A DNA stretch of 64,000 nt from Dryomyza anilis (GCA_951804985.1 OX638130.1:106404040-106468039); one strand, 5' to 3'. Shown: positions 48,890 through 61,560, counted from the first letter of the stretch. Made by a program: numbers and translations. Notes: generated by a model from the sequence alone, not told the origin.

Positions 48890-49035
48890 GCTGTGTTTTT
48901 TTCATAATTTAAATTTGAGCCGGAACCAATTTTGTACGCAAAACAAAAACAAATTGTATTTATCTAGCTCAAATTGTTTTTGTTTTGCGTATAAAATTTG
49001 TTCCAGCTCAAATTGAAATTATGAAAAAACACAGC
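48890..49035. mobile_element. 146-bp MITE with GCTGTGTTTTTTTCATAATTT ends
   Basis: The two halves are near-perfect complements: GCTGTGTTTTTTTCATAATT at the left, AATTATGAAAAAACACAGC at the right. TTTTGTACGCAAAACAAAAA and its complement lie inside. TA is directly outside each end (48888-48889 and 49036-49037), as for Tc1/mariner-type MITEs. Confidence 0.9.
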
Positions 49036-49433
49036 TATTATCATATTTTAAGATCATGAATAGTTCGTGGCAGAATGTAGGTGGCAAAACGAATTTGAAA
49101 TTTAAATTAATACAGAATGTAGTAAAAAATAAATACACATGTTACATAATTCAGTAGGTTTAAATATATACAAAGTGTAGTAATTTTTCAATACAAATGT
49201 AGTATAATTTTATTAAAAATGCAGTAAATTTATGGAGACTTTTTCTATATAAAAAAACAACTATTATTAAACTAAAAAAATTATATTAAAGAGTTCAATA
49301 ACCTGTTTCCAAAGCAGAATTTCTTATGCATTTAAAAAATGTAAACTTCCTAGTAAATCTAGAAAAATATTAAAGCACATTAAATAGATCCCTGTTATCC
49401 TAATACATATAAATCTTAATAATACATTCAGTT

Positions 49434-49685
49434 AAAAAGGCATTCGGAAAAAATCATAGTAAAAAATTCAATACGGAACTTTTTTTTTGTGCCGTTCGGA
49501 ATTTCTTTCTGTGATTTATTATGCGAAAACTATAAACTTTAGAAACAAAGTCACTGTATCAAAAATAAAGTACATTATCTCAGCTATTTTTTAAAATAAT
49601 AAAAAAAAATATTTTGTACGCAAAATACGCTGACTTTTGGGAATTTCCATATGAACCTCAACATGCACGACCGTTTTATGTTACA
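49434..49685 (+). repeat. dispersed ~250-bp repeat, copy 1
   Basis: From AAAAAGGCATTCGGAAAAAA through CGGAATTTCTTTCTGTGATT, TACATTATCTCAGCTATTTT and AACCTCAACATGCACG. It is shared in the same order with 53618-53875 at roughly 80% identity by eye. Confidence 0.85.
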
Positions 49686-51977
49686 TCCGGATCAAAATAT
49701 AAAAAGTAAAATGATTTTGAATAATTCAAATGTTCTAGAAAAATAATCTTCTTCAAATTATACAATTGGTCTTCAACGAAGCTTTTTTTTATTTATTTAC
49801 TTTTTAATATATTAGGAACTGTTGTCCGAATTTCGCCGATTTTGAAAAATATGACGCATAATAAATGCGACTTATTGTCTTCATCGATTTATAATTGATA
49901 GTCAAATCAATGCTTAAATCACAGCTGTCTGATTTTGTGAATTCATGCGCCTTAAATCCTATAAAACTTTACTCAAAATGCGCGATTCATTTTAGAGTAC
50001 GACAACCTTCTGTGAACTTAATTAATTAAGCTACTCAAATAGCACATTTAACTGTTAGGTATAACTTATTGCTATTAGTTGGCAAAACTTTTGAAATTTC
50101 AATTAAAACAGTTTCTTTAACTGTTGGCAAAAGTTTTGCCGTGCTTTTGTACTTGTGTTAAATAAAATAATTAATGTCATCGTACATCTATGAATATTTT
50201 ACGAGTATATTTACATTGCAAACGAATTGAAAACTTGAAAAATGATTTAGTTGTTTTAATTTTTAATAGTCAAAAGTTCTAAAAACATTTATAAGAATCG
50301 AGTTTAATAAAACAGAAAAAAAAAAGCTAAAATGCGCAAGAAGCTTTTTAAGTTTAGACAAGTGCTGCTTTGAAGTTACTTTGAAAACAAATTTGATTTG
50401 ATATTTATAATTTATCTATTTTTTCTTTTGCTTTATATTCTTCCCATTTAATATATAAGTATACCTCATATAGCACTAAAGCTATTGGAAGAAGTCAACT
50501 TTAAAAGAAAATCCTTTATTTTATGGTAAAACATACCTATACGTACACATCGGTACAATTAGTTGGCATAAATTATAAAACATTATAAACTAAAAATTTT
50601 AAATTAGATTATGAATTATTAATTCTAATTAGAAAAAATTGAGTGATCCATAACGAAACTTTAAGAAAATGAATGGCAAAGTAAAAATTTGTATTTTTAT
50701 TTTTGTATGATTTGGTTAAGTCAGTAATAAACACCCTGTATCTTGAATTGGGGAGTTGTTAATTAATGAATTTTGTCCTGATATAAATAAAAGCATTTAG
50801 TGTTTAAATTTCAATACAGAATTGAACAATGATTCGTTTCTATTTGACAAAAATAATTACAAAAAAAATTACTTTTCTATTTTCTTTAGTTCAAAGTTAA
50901 CCTTTGAAATTACGGAGTTAGGAAATTGTCTTTTAGTGACTTCAAAGATAAAGCTTTAAATTTCACCAAAATTAATAAATCTTTTTCTAACTCTTACTTT
51001 GACATAACATTTGAATTATTTTAAAATATTAAACTTAAACCCATTTTTAAATTTAGACTTTTTATTACCGCCATCAAAAGTTTTTATTTTCATCTTTGTC
51101 AAGAGACGTCTCTAAATTGATGATGCTTCAAATTGATTCTTATTTTGCATCAACAAATTTGTCTGCTAAACGTTAGCAATTTGAGTGTTCGTTTTAACAA
51201 CCGCGCAAATAATCCAACTCATTTTATCAATAAATTATTCAAAGCCACACAGTAAGGAAGGTGAGTAGTCGTAGTCGGTTGAAATAAAGTGGTCGGGTGC
51301 AACAAAAAAGGAGCTCCAAACCAAAAACAAAGACAACATGAGAGTGAAATATAACAGAACTCGAACAAAAACAAAAATGAAAAAGGAAAAACGAAAAGCG
51401 AAAAGCGTACAACAGATGAAGGTAATTTTTTTCATTTTTTTATCAAATGGGGAATACTTATAATAATAATCCAGCCAAAATAAAACAAGAAAAAAATATG
51501 CAATACAACCACGACAGCATCAAGATAAACAGGTTAATATTTTATTTTAATAAATCAACTTCATCAGCATTTTACAAAATGGCGCTTCAGAGAGACAGAC
51601 AGACAATAAGACAGACAGGCACACAGACGAGACGCATCAGTTGAATAATGTTTGCAAATATTTAGAGAACGCAAAAAATATGAGGAAACCAATTGAAGCA
51701 GTTAGCTCATAAGAAGACAAGTGGTACTTTTTACCCTTATGCAAGTTGTATAAAATTTACGACTTAAATCAGAGAGATCAAATGTTTTTTACGCTTCACT
51801 ACAAAGTAATCAACCTTTTTTTATTAAGAATACTGTTCGAACATAAATCATTATCCTATGAGGTAAAATATACCCTGTAAGTTTTTGCAGATATTGTAAA
51901 GTAAGTAAGTAGTTCTGAGTTTTTAAATGAATCAAATAGGTCCCCATACAAGTCATTTATATAAAACTCTTTAGGAA
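49686..51977. other. gene-free spacer
   Basis: AT-rich with no convincing exon. The part at 51230-51650 is more complex (CAGACAGACAATAAGACAGA at about 51595). No function is recognised. Confidence 0.45.
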
Positions 51978-52840
51978 AACAATTGAAAATTTGAAAATGT
52001 TGTCATGCCAAAAGGGTGAATCTTTTAGTTTTTTGCTATAACTCTTTATTGGTGCAAGATAAAATAGTAATGTAAAAGCATTTGTTGTTTGTTTTTGAAG
52101 CACCTATCGATTGGCGTCATTATTTAAAAATAATTTGCCAAACATTTTTCTTGCAAATGATAAAAATTCAAAAATATAATTTAAAATAATGATGCCAATC
52201 GATAGTTGCTTTAAAAACAAACAATTAATGCCTTGACACCACTATTTTATCTTAAAGCAATAAAAAGTTATGTCGAAAAATCGAAATGATTCGCCCTTTT
52301 GGCATGACAACATTTTCAATTTTTCGATTACCCTTTTGGTATTGTCTTTTGTGGCTAGAAAAATTGTAAAAAAAAAACGCAAATGTCAAAAATTACACAT
52401 TCGCTCCTTCCCTAGTAGAAATTTACCCAATGCGCCATCGGGAAATGATCGGGTTTTCGTTGGGTAAGCCCTATTAGAGAAAATATGATCATTGCCTTTG
52501 CATGCCCTTATCATGCTTACCATAGCAGGGTTTACATTATCTAAACAGTCAATGTTCCCGATCATAGCTACATTACTTGTTCCTCATAACGAAATTAGCA
52601 TCAGTCAATGATCAAGATTAATGAGAGAAACCCTATTATTCTCGGGCTCAGACAAGGCAATTGTCGGGTAAATATTAAGAACATGATTATGGCCTGAGGT
52701 CAATACATAATCAGGACACTGCGTTACAAGGACATTATGGGCCTCGTCATATCCCGATCATCTCAAATAATGACATGATCACTTCATGACCATGGCCCTA
52801 CCAAAATTTCTACTAGGGTTTGGCATGATAGTAACGATAT
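51978..52840 (-). mobile_element. foldback/palindromic element, copy C (partial, with nested insertion)
   Basis: One internal palindrome (51998-52310) has the same arms as copies A and B (GTCATGCCAAAAGGGTGAAT ... ATTCGCCCTTTTGGCATGAC). It is followed by the outer end in inverse orientation: TTGTGGCTAGAAA, CGCAAATGTCAAAAATTACA, CATTCGCTCCTT, then, after the nested element, TTTGGCATGATAGTAACGAT. The other outer half is absent. Confidence 0.8.
52410..52818. mobile_element. 409-bp nested TIR element, CCCTAGTAGAAATTT ends
   Basis: It begins CCCTAGTAGAAATTTACCC and ends AAATTTCTACTAGGG, a perfect 15-bp terminal inverted repeat. It splits the terminal CCTTTGG of foldback copy C. By comparison with copies A and B, two T are duplicated, suggesting a 2-bp TT target duplication. 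The interior has scattered TGATC words and no ORF. The superfamily is uncertain. Confidence 0.88.
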
Positions 52841-53435
52841 CACCTATGAGAAAGTCGTAGAATAAAATTAATTTAAAAATCTTTTAGTTATTTTTATCTG
52901 TAATTTGCAAATATACTATGTATAAAAATCTAATAAATTATTAAATGTATTTTTATCTCTACTCAGAATGATTAATAGTCTATATCATTAGTTGGTGTCA
53001 AAAAAGCAAAATTTCCAATGGACTCCTCAGCTCCAACAAATAATAGTCTCTATTGGCCAAACAATTGTCTGTATTTGAATATTCCAAGATATTCAACAAT
53101 AAATTGTATCAATGATTGATTTAGTGATTTACATTCTAGTGAATACACCCAGAAAAAACATGCTAAGTTAATAGTATTTCAATAAGAAATCAATTATTTT
53201 ATTGATTAATATGATGCATACTATTAGTTCAATAATATTCAAACTGTTAATGCAATATAAAATGTATAATGTACTTTTTTTTATTACAATAGCTAGACCT
53301 ACTTTATAAATAGGGAAACCTGGGGTTAAGTGGAACATGTTTTGATTTTCCTCAAAAAAAAATTCATTTGAATAATTTTTTAAATTCTTCTAAAGGGTCT
53401 AGTACATATACAGGTTCATGATTTAACTTTTAACA
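52841..53435. other. gene-free spacer
   Basis: AT-rich. Near 53310 is a repeat head, AGGGAAACCTGGGGTTAAGT, matching 30.69 kb. Confidence 0.5.
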
Positions 53436-53575
53436 TTACTGAAGAGAAATGTCAAAAGAGCGGCAAGAAATATGGCGTCGTTTGCTGTCCTTGTCCCTCT
53501 ACTTTTGTAGCGTCTCTGTTGAAAAACCCTTGAAAAAAACTTTTGTAGCGCTCTTATTAAAAAACCCTTTATAAA
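53436..53575. mobile_element. inverted, rearranged copy of the AAAGGGTTTTTCAA MITE
   Basis: AGAGAAATGTCAAAAGAGCG, TCTACTTTTGTAGCG and GTTGAAAAACCC are the complement of the 36.71-kb MITE. A second terminal fragment, ACTTTTGTAGCGCTCTTATT then AAAAAACCCTTTAT, follows in tandem. Confidence 0.85.
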
Positions 53576-53589
53576 TCTTCGAAGAAATT

Positions 53590-53875
53590 TTAAACTGTCT
53601 TTATTAATATATTCACATAAAAAAAGCATTAAAAAAAATTTGAACAAAAAAAAATCATAGTAAAAATTTCTATACGAAACTTTTTTTTTTGTCCCATTTG
53701 GAATTTCTTTCTGTGATTTATTATGCAAAAACTATAAACTTAAGAAACAAAGTCAATATAAACAAAAATAAAATACATTATCTCAACTATTTTTTAAAAT
53801 AATTCAAAAAAATAATGTGTACGCAAAATTTTCTGACATTTTGGAATTTCCGTATAAACCTCAACATGCACGTTC
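53590..53875 (+). repeat. dispersed ~250-bp repeat, copy 2
   Basis: TTTGGAATTTCTTTCTGTGA, TACATTATCTCAACTATTTT and AACCTCAACATGCACG repeat the order seen at 49434-49685. It is followed by GGGGTAAAGTGGGAAAACTT (53908), which links this family to the minisatellite word at 31 kb. The 101-codon minus frame at 53423-53728 spans repeat and MITE and is not a gene. Confidence 0.8.
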
Positions 53876-55353
53876 GTCATTTCATTTTCAAACTTGTGGA
53901 CAAATGTTGGGGTAAAGTGGGAAAACTTGAACATTTTGAACCATTTTGTGTAAACTCGCAGAATGATGCATAAAGCGAACATGTTTCTATTCGTGTTAAA
54001 GTTTTTATTTTTCAAATAGCAAAGGCGCTTATTAGAAGGAAACACATAAAAATAATAGTATAAATACTATTAGTATTTAATAATATTTAAATGAATGGTA
54101 CGGATTTTCGAATTGAATACCATAAAATTAATCAGAAAACTTTTCAATTAGTCTTAAAACCCTATTAATAATTGTATAACAAAATAAATAGTCGGTCCAT
54201 TCAGTACTTAATAGAACACTATACTCTGAGTGTATATGATGCATTCAATAAAGTTACGGTAAAGCATTTGATTATTTAACTATATGTGGGCAAAATTTCA
54301 TTGAAATGTTAATTAAAGTGCTTTGCATTTGACAAATACTGCATTATTTAAATATATGCTATGTAAAATATAGTTATATAATGAGTTAGTTATAAAATGA
54401 ATTAATATTTGAAACATATATTTAAAATAGCATTTTTGATTAAACATCAAATTTATTGTTTATGTTTTGCTATTGTAAACCACAAAGTTTTGTTGAATTT
54501 ATGCACAAAACTCTTTAGAATTGCATGATATGTCAGTGGTAAAATCAAATAATATGTCTGTCAATTTATTTGTTCATCTCAAACAAAACAAAATGTATTA
54601 GAGTTATTATTTTGAGCATGCTAAAACTTATTATATGAATTTTCGATTATTTATTGCTACATTTATGAGAAAGATACCATTTTAATTAAAACGACATCGG
54701 AAATAGATATGATGTTCAAAATTAATAACAAAACCAAACACAATATGAGTCAATTATCTGTGTTTATTTGTTTGTGTTGTACTTTAAGAATTCCTAAACA
54801 AATAATCCAAACACGTTAAACCATAGAGATACTCCACAGAGACACTGCATAGAATTAGCTACATCTGTCAGAATCATGTTTGAGATGTATCTATCTACTA
54901 CACAAGTGGCTTAAATACCACGAACTGTGGGATTTTGTCATTTATTGGCATGTGGTGAAAGCATTAAGTTGCCAGCTGATTTACATTCGTATTAGGCATA
55001 CATTTTAATTAAAGAGCTTTTCGCATAATAATATTTGATTTAAATGTAATTCAATTATATGTAAAAAAAAAAGCATATTTAATGCTTTTGCGTGCATATC
55101 TTATTCGATTTTAATAATTCATTAATTTGAATTAATTCAATTAAATTTGTATCAATTACATATAACATGATAATTGAAATGCATATTGAAATTCATATAT
55201 TATAAATATTTCCATTTTAAGTGAATTTAAATGAAGTTGGTTTTATTCAACTAATTATTCAATATTTTTAATCGAAATACATTTTCCAAGCCACATTATT
55301 CATGATTTATGCGCTCTTACGGAGTTTATTGTAACATGACAGATGAGCGTTAA
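53876..55353. other. gene-free AT-rich spacer
   Basis: Very AT-rich with no repeat block or exon recognised. Confidence 0.5.
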
Positions 55354-56064
55354 CACAGAAAAAATTATTAATATGAGGATTTATTTTTTCGAAAAAAATA
55401 CTTCGGAAATTTTTTTTTTTTTTTAAATATTTATTCCGATTTTTTTTTTTTCGAAAAAAAAAAATTTTTTCAGAAAAAAAAAATGTGTCCGAAAGTTACA
55501 TATTATAAATATTTTTTTTGAGAAAATGTAATTATTCCGAAATTTTTTTGTTTAAAAAAAAATTGTTTTCGGGTAATTTTTGTTTCGAAAAAAAAAACAT
55601 TTTTTTTTTTTTTTGAAAAAAAATTTTTTTTTTCAATTTTTTTTTTTTTTTAAATAAATGACATTACATGAAAATTACATACATGACAGATGGGCGTTAA
55701 CACATACAAAATTTATCAATTGAAGATTTATTTTACAAAAAAAAATCTCGTAAATTTTTTTTTTTTGAAAAATCCATATTTCGTTTTTTTTTTTTTCGAA
55801 TACATTTTTTTTTTTTCGGACAAATTATTTTTGAAAACAAAATTTTTTTTTCAAAGAAAAAAATTATTAAAAAAAAAATGTTTTATCAAAATAATTTTTT
55901 TTTTTGTTTTAATCGAAATATAATATTCGGTCATTCATCAAATTGATAATGAATTCATAACATTGATATTTTGTAGGTATCAATATTATGAATCGTTCTT
56001 TAATACAATGAATCTTGGTTTGAAGAACGAAATTCATCAATATGATGATGATTTTTTTTCTGTG
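55354..56064 (-). mobile_element. non-autonomous element, family CACAGAAAA/CATCATATTG, copy 2
   Basis: It starts CACAGAAAAAATTATTAATA and ends AAATTCATCAATATGATGAT then TTTTTTCTGTG|TA. The interior is an A/T homopolymer region. The left 5' part and its flank (GACAGATGAGCGTTAACACA) are duplicated 346 bases later (GACAGATGGGCGTTAACACA, 55686), so part of the element with flank was tandemly duplicated. Confidence 0.75.
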
Positions 56065-56136
56065 TACTGAGAATTTTACAAAATTAAAAAGAAAAAACTA
56101 TATGGATTGTAAGTTTTTAAAATAGTTTAATGTATA

Positions 56137-56385
56137 CTAAGGGTGTGTGCGAATTTGACTAAATTACTGACTAAACTAAATTTTGTCGGTAATGCAGTGT
56201 TGACTTTTTAATTTAGCAAATTTTTGAGCAGATTAAATTGAACAAAATTGGATAACAGCCAATATACCTATGATAATTGGTTTATTACGGACTTTAACAA
56301 TTACCGGTTACCGAATTAAGATCAAACAAAAAGATGTTCAATTTAGTTTTGTCAGTAATTTAGTTCACTTCGCACACACCCTTAG
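56137..56385. mobile_element. 249-bp MITE with CTAAGGGTGTGTGCGAA ends
   Basis: CTAAGGGTGTGTGCGAATTT and ACTAAATTACTGAC at the left are mirrored by GTCAGTAATTTAGTTCACTT and CGCACACACCCTTAG at the right, about 45 bp of inverted repeat. It is flanked by TA on both sides (56135-56136, 56386-56387). Confidence 0.9.
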
Positions 56386-57720
56386 TAGATTTTTGAAAAT
56401 AATTTTGTATAGGATCGATCAATATTCACAGACATATAAAAAACTTTTTCATTTTCAAAAGTGATTTAAATCTGTGGTTCTCAAAATAAAAACTTCCTGT
56501 TGTACAAAAACATTCACATGTTATTTATTGAGAAACAATATTTCCTCGAACGACAAACTTTGGTATGAACTTTGTATGTCTTTTGTTATTGTTTTCTTCG
56601 ATCACTTGTGTAGCCGTAAATCGAATACAACTACAGACGAAACTTCGAAGATAAAATAGATGTAACTGTTTTATTCACTTTCTTGTTAAATGTAAAATCA
56701 TAAATCTTTTCTTAAGACTTTTCTTAGCAAATGTTTTCATTAAATTAGTGAATTTTATTGCTGGATTGATTAATGAATACAATTAATGTCGGTTGCTATA
56801 TTTACGTCGATTATTTTTTTCTGTGTAGTGCTTTTCTTTTCGTAGAAGATAATTGCGTTAGGGCGTTGAATGAAGTACAAAACTAACCAAAGCATTATTC
56901 TGTCTGCATTACGCCACATTATGATATAAGTTACTGGGTACTGGGTGAAAGATGGAACTGATGTTGGTTGCATAAAACAACTCATAGCTACTGCAGGTAC
57001 CTCCAAATGTGTAGGTGTCTGTATGTGACATTTACAGAATTTGCATCATTTTGTAATGTCATTAATAATGCACTTAAATAATATTTGTGCAACCAAATTG
57101 ACCAAGAGTATAACAGATCTCTTCAGTAGGAAGCCGTCGGATTTACAATAGCTCAGTGTTAAATTAAAGGGGGGGGGGGGTTGTACCAGAGTAGATGATG
57201 ACATTAATCATACCATGAAATTGGAAGCACATGTAATGCGCTTTGTCGGCAACAATTCGATCAGAGTTTATGCTGTTTGATTAACATGAGCTGTTGGTAA
57301 TCGGTTTGAGATGAGGTTGAAATGTGGATTGGTTTACAAGTGATTAAATTATAATTGACAAAAGCAGGCATTCTTAGTACAAATAGGGAAGTCAAAGTAC
57401 AAAATATATAAAGAAAAATACAAGAAATCGAAAAAATCAAAAAATAATTTGGTGAGGATCCTCAAACAACAAACTCACCTCAGATCTAACCATTAAACGG
57501 AATAACAATAAAAAAAATCATTATTCTATTAGAGAGTATAACAGTTTTCCTATGCATTTACGTGGTATGTTAAAATTTCTAATTAGTAGGGTTAAAATTC
57601 GAAAAATGAAGGTTATTGAAAAGCATTGGGATATTCGTCTGTTCATAATAAACAATATTGCTGAAGACAACAAATCTGCATCTTTTAAAATCCAAATATT
57701 TGTTGTACTGTCTTTAAATA
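56386..57720. other. gene-free spacer
   Basis: Mixed AT-rich sequence with a run of ten or more G at about 57170. Frames (56474-56659, 56770-57006, 57521-57742) are short and show no domain. Confidence 0.45.
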
Positions 57721-58784
57721 CACTGAAAAAAATGTACATCATATTGATGAATTCCGTTCTTCAAACCATGATTCATTGTATTGAAGAACCATTCATAATA
57801 TTAATGACTAACGCCATCAATGTTATGAATGCTATCATAAATATGAAGAACGCTTGGTAACTGTCGAAAAAGTGTTCTTCAATATGATGAACTGTATGTG
57901 AAGAATACGTTTCACCAAAATATAAAATACAACATATATGTTCATCATATTGAAGAACGCTGTACATTAAACCAAATTTCTATCAAAATATTTCTTTTTT
58001 TGCCGTACTTCTCAGTTCTCAAGTAGTTCTTGTGTGTTATTTCTTATATAATGCTTGCTCGACATGCATAAATTAGTAAAATGTTTAATAATATATTTAT
58101 TATAATTACAACTTTTTATTAATAAAAAGTTATATATATATAAAAAGTATATTTTTGAAAAAAAAAAAATTTTTGAAAAAACAATTTAATCTAAAAAAAA
58201 ATTTTCGAACAAGTTCGAGAAAATTTTTTTTTCGAAACAAATTTTTTTTTTCGAACCAATTTTTTTTTTCGATTTTTTTTTTTTAATATTATGAATATAC
58301 ATGTTGTATAAAAGAAAGAATGACGAAAAACCTCAGGCATTTTTACGCCTGCAGTTGGCACTGCTCTCGTTTTCTGTAATAGGTAAAAATTTGTACAAAA
58401 CCGAAATATTTTTGTAAATAAATATTTTGTAATATTCTCAATATTTTTCAAACTAATTTTTTTTTTCGAACAAATTTTTTTTTCGAAAAAAATTTTTTTT
58501 TTGAACAAATTTTTTTTGAAACAAAATTTTTTTTTCGAACAAACTTTTTTTCGAAAAAATTTTTTTTTCCGAAAACATATTTTTTTTGAAAAAATATTAT
58601 GAATAAATTCATATGACAATTCAAATTCATTGTAATGAATATTTTGTTCATATATATGAATAATGCATTCATTAATATGTCATTTAATGAACGGTGGTAT
58701 CAATATCATGAATCTGGTAGTTGGTGAAAAAATTCATAATATTTATGAATAAATTCATCATATTGAAGATTTTTTTTTTCTGTG
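57721..58784 (-). mobile_element. non-autonomous element, family CACAGAAAA/CATCATATTGAAGA, copy 3 (complete)
   Basis: The 1064-bp element starts CACTGAAAAAAATGTACATC and ends TTTTTTTTTCTGTG, with TA directly outside each end. It contains, in inverse order relative to copy 1, GAAGAACG/CATCATATTG words, the complement of AAATTTGGTTTGATGAACA, the GCTCGACATGCATAAATTAG block, a homopolymer interior with TTCGAA words, and the ATCTGGTAGTTGGTGAAAAA end. Lys/Phe-rich frames (58191-58672 minus) are by-products. Confidence 0.85.
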
Positions 58785-59623
58785 TACCCTAATTTTTCAT
58801 ATTTGACTCCAAATTGTAGGGAATACCCCATATTACACTAAAATCGTTATCAAATCGGAAGATCGGAGACAAAGTTCCACTGTGAAATCAACGAGAATTT
58901 CAGAATTTTGAAATGCAAGTTTTTAATGATATCAAATTCAACTTCTCATTGTTCGCATATTCCAGGAAAAAAAAGGTTTTTGATTTTTAGGGGGTACCAC
59001 GTGACCTTGAGGTCTCATTTTATATTTGGAGAATTTTCAGTCCGTTCTATGCAAAACATGATTTCTCGGTAAAATGAAATATTTTTAAAGATTTCAATAT
59101 TTAAGTTCTTTTAAATAAAACATAATGTTGATTGGACAAAGCAAAAGCATGAAATGGAAAAGCTAAAAATAGTAAAACAATATTTTATATCAAAATTTTG
59201 TAATTTTTATATTAAATATAACTTTTAATTGTTTTGTTTTGTTTATTTGCAAAACCGCAAAGTTGAATTTTCAATTAAAACAAAACACAAATTACAACGA
59301 TAATAAACAATTTTACAAAATTATAAATTATTTTAATTGAAGCCAGCGCTAATTATGCGTTAAGGCAACATTGGAATAATGATGACTAAATTTAGCATTT
59401 GTGTTTATTATGATTCATATTTTTTAATTTTCTAGTGAGGCGGCTCATTTAAAACGCATTAGGCGCGTGTTAATAATTGCGATATATTTTTTATAATTTG
59501 CTAAAGTACTTGAAGAACTGTTGGTCATGATGTTTAGGCAAAATACAAAAGAAAAAATAATCGATTTTTCAAATTTCATATTTTCGTACAACATTTGCAT
59601 TTCAATTCGTAGACGACAAGAAC
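58785..59623. other. upstream region of the DUF1091 gene
   Basis: Mostly AT-rich. A T-rich, TATA-like stretch (GATATATTTTTTATAATT, about 59481-59498) lies about 130 bases before the start codon and could be the promoter. No exon is seen. Confidence 0.4.
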
Positions 59624-60266
59624 ATGTGCCTGCGTTGTCAGATCTTAATGCTGCTGGTTGGTATGGCACTGTTCAAGGTGACCAGACAGGTGAGGAAAAA
59701 GAAGAGTTTTCTGTTTTGTTCAAAATATAAATCTAAAATTTTATTTTGTCCCCTAGTACTGCTACCACTTGAAGCTACTCTCATTCCAGACCACGGACAC
59801 ACCCAACTATACGTTCCACATGCGACTACATGGCAACCAGACGCTCAGCTCCGTGACACACGTCATCACCGAGGTGCCCATTCCAATGTGGAATCTGGTG
59901 CTCGTGCAGCACAACAGCGTGCGCAAAGCATCAAAAGGCGAACCGCCAAAGATACTCTACAATTCGACCTATAAAGTTTGTGAATTATGGCGATCCGTGA
60001 AACGTATTCGCGTCTTTAACAACGTGGCACAACTGTTGTTCTCCGGCAAGAATACTGGCAACATGAGTCTGGATTGTCCGTTGGCGGTCGGCACGTATGT
60101 CATGAATAACATACACGTGCCACCAGATACGGGCATTTTGAAATTTATGTACTGGCCGAATACCATATACACGCTTTTTGGCACGGTCCTGGCGCAGTAC
60201 AAGAACAAGACGATCGAGAAGAAGGCCAGTTACGAGATCAATGCGACAGTGGTGAAAAGTTGTTAA
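59624..60266 (+). CDS. secreted DUF1091 (DM8-type) family protein, two exons
   Basis: Exon 1 (59624-59689, 22 codons) encodes a signal-peptide-like MCLRCQILMLLVGMALFKV. The donor CAG|GTGAGG and acceptor TCCCCTAG|TAC bound a 67-nt intron (59690-59756), phase 0. Exon 2 (59757-60266) completes a 191-residue protein ending VVKSC. The DUF1091 pattern is seen in CELWRS near residue 97, LLFSGKNTGNMSLDCPLAVG (about 114-133), then YVMNN, LPDTG-like PPDTGILKFMYW, and a C-terminal LAQYKNKT. Two Cys (97 and 129) probably pair. Six N-glycosylation sequons are present (NYT, NQT, NST, NMS, NKT, NAT). The family is expanded in flies; members are mostly of unknown role, and some are implicated in contact chemosensation. 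A weak poly(A)-like AATATA lies at 60340. Codons are GC-richer than the flanks. Confidence 0.85.
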
Positions 60267-60289
60267 GTGGAGCGGGTTTTTGGTATTTG

Positions 60290-61560
60290 TGATAAGATAT
60301 AATTTCAATTAATTTCTACAAATATTTTTAATGTATGATAATATAATCGAATTTAACAAAAATTTAATTTAAACATGTTATATTTAAAATTAATAATGTT
60401 TGTAGTAAAATAGAAATTAAATACTTTGTTATTACATTAAATGCTTCAAATCGGTAAAATTTCTAATTAAAATTTCAGAAATAATCAAAGTGGTTCATGG
60501 AAAAACAATGTAATATTTTATAATTTTATAATATTTATAATTATAATTTATTTTATAAGCAACTTATATTCCAAATCAATTATGTTTGTGGTAAAATGAA
60601 AAATTATTATTTTACTATTACATTGTACTACATTTATTTAAATCGGTTAAATTTTTAGCATAAATATTCAAAAATAATAAAAATAGTTTATCAAAATAAC
60701 AAATATAGCAAAACAAGAGACATTCCAAAATTATACATTGTAATAAATAAGGTTGTTAAGTGAAAAGTATTGAAAAATATATTTTACAGAGGTTAATACA
60801 ATATTCCGTAAATTTTAAATGCTGTTCGCCATTTATTATTATTTTCTTTTAATTTAAATACTTCCAATGATTCGAATATATGCAAAATTGACTATGTTCT
60901 TAGTAATAAAGAAATTATGCTGTTTTCTATTACACCGAAATTTGTAGCACAAATATTTCTTTATAATTATTATAAAATTTCCTTAATAATCGTTTATGAA
61001 AAACACAAAAATGTATAAGAGAAAAATGAGAAATTTTTATATTATACACTGTAATACTTCATAATAAATATAACTTAAATTTGAATATTTTTCGACACTG
61101 GTATATTTTATTTTTAATTGAATAGTTTTAAATTTATCAAAATTGATTATGTTAGTAGTAAAATTATATTTTATTACTTATTTTGAAATGCATTAAATCA
61201 CTCCAATTGGTAGACCAAATATTTATTCATAATTCTTCTAAAATAATTGTAGAATTATTATAAAATAAATATAAATTGATAATTGATATAAATTGAAGTA
61301 GTTTCTGAAACATATAACTGATTATGTTTCAAGTAGGGTGCTTTAAACAAATGTTTTTTACTATCTGAACTATATTTATATCAAGTAAAAACATTATTTT
61401 AATAAAATTTAGAATAAGTTTTAGGCTTTTTGTATTGAAATATAATTATTGAAAAAAAATTATAATATGTTATATTTCAAACTAAATATGTATGTAGTAA
61501 ACTGAAATTTAAATGATTTTACATTAAATTGAATTGCGTACGTTTGATCGGCATTCAAAG
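60290..61560. repeat. degenerate ~190-340 bp tandem repeat
   Basis: Phrases ATTATGTTTGTGGTAAAAT, TTTTACTATTACATT and AAATCGGTTAAATTTTTAGC recur from about 60389, 60577, 60890, 61146 and 61485, at irregular spacing. The array begins right after the DUF1091 gene. Confidence 0.65.

Noticed and set aside
58191..58672. Lys/Phe-rich minus frames of 74-142 codons
   Set aside because: They arise from A/T homopolymer runs with TTCGAA words inside a non-autonomous transposon.
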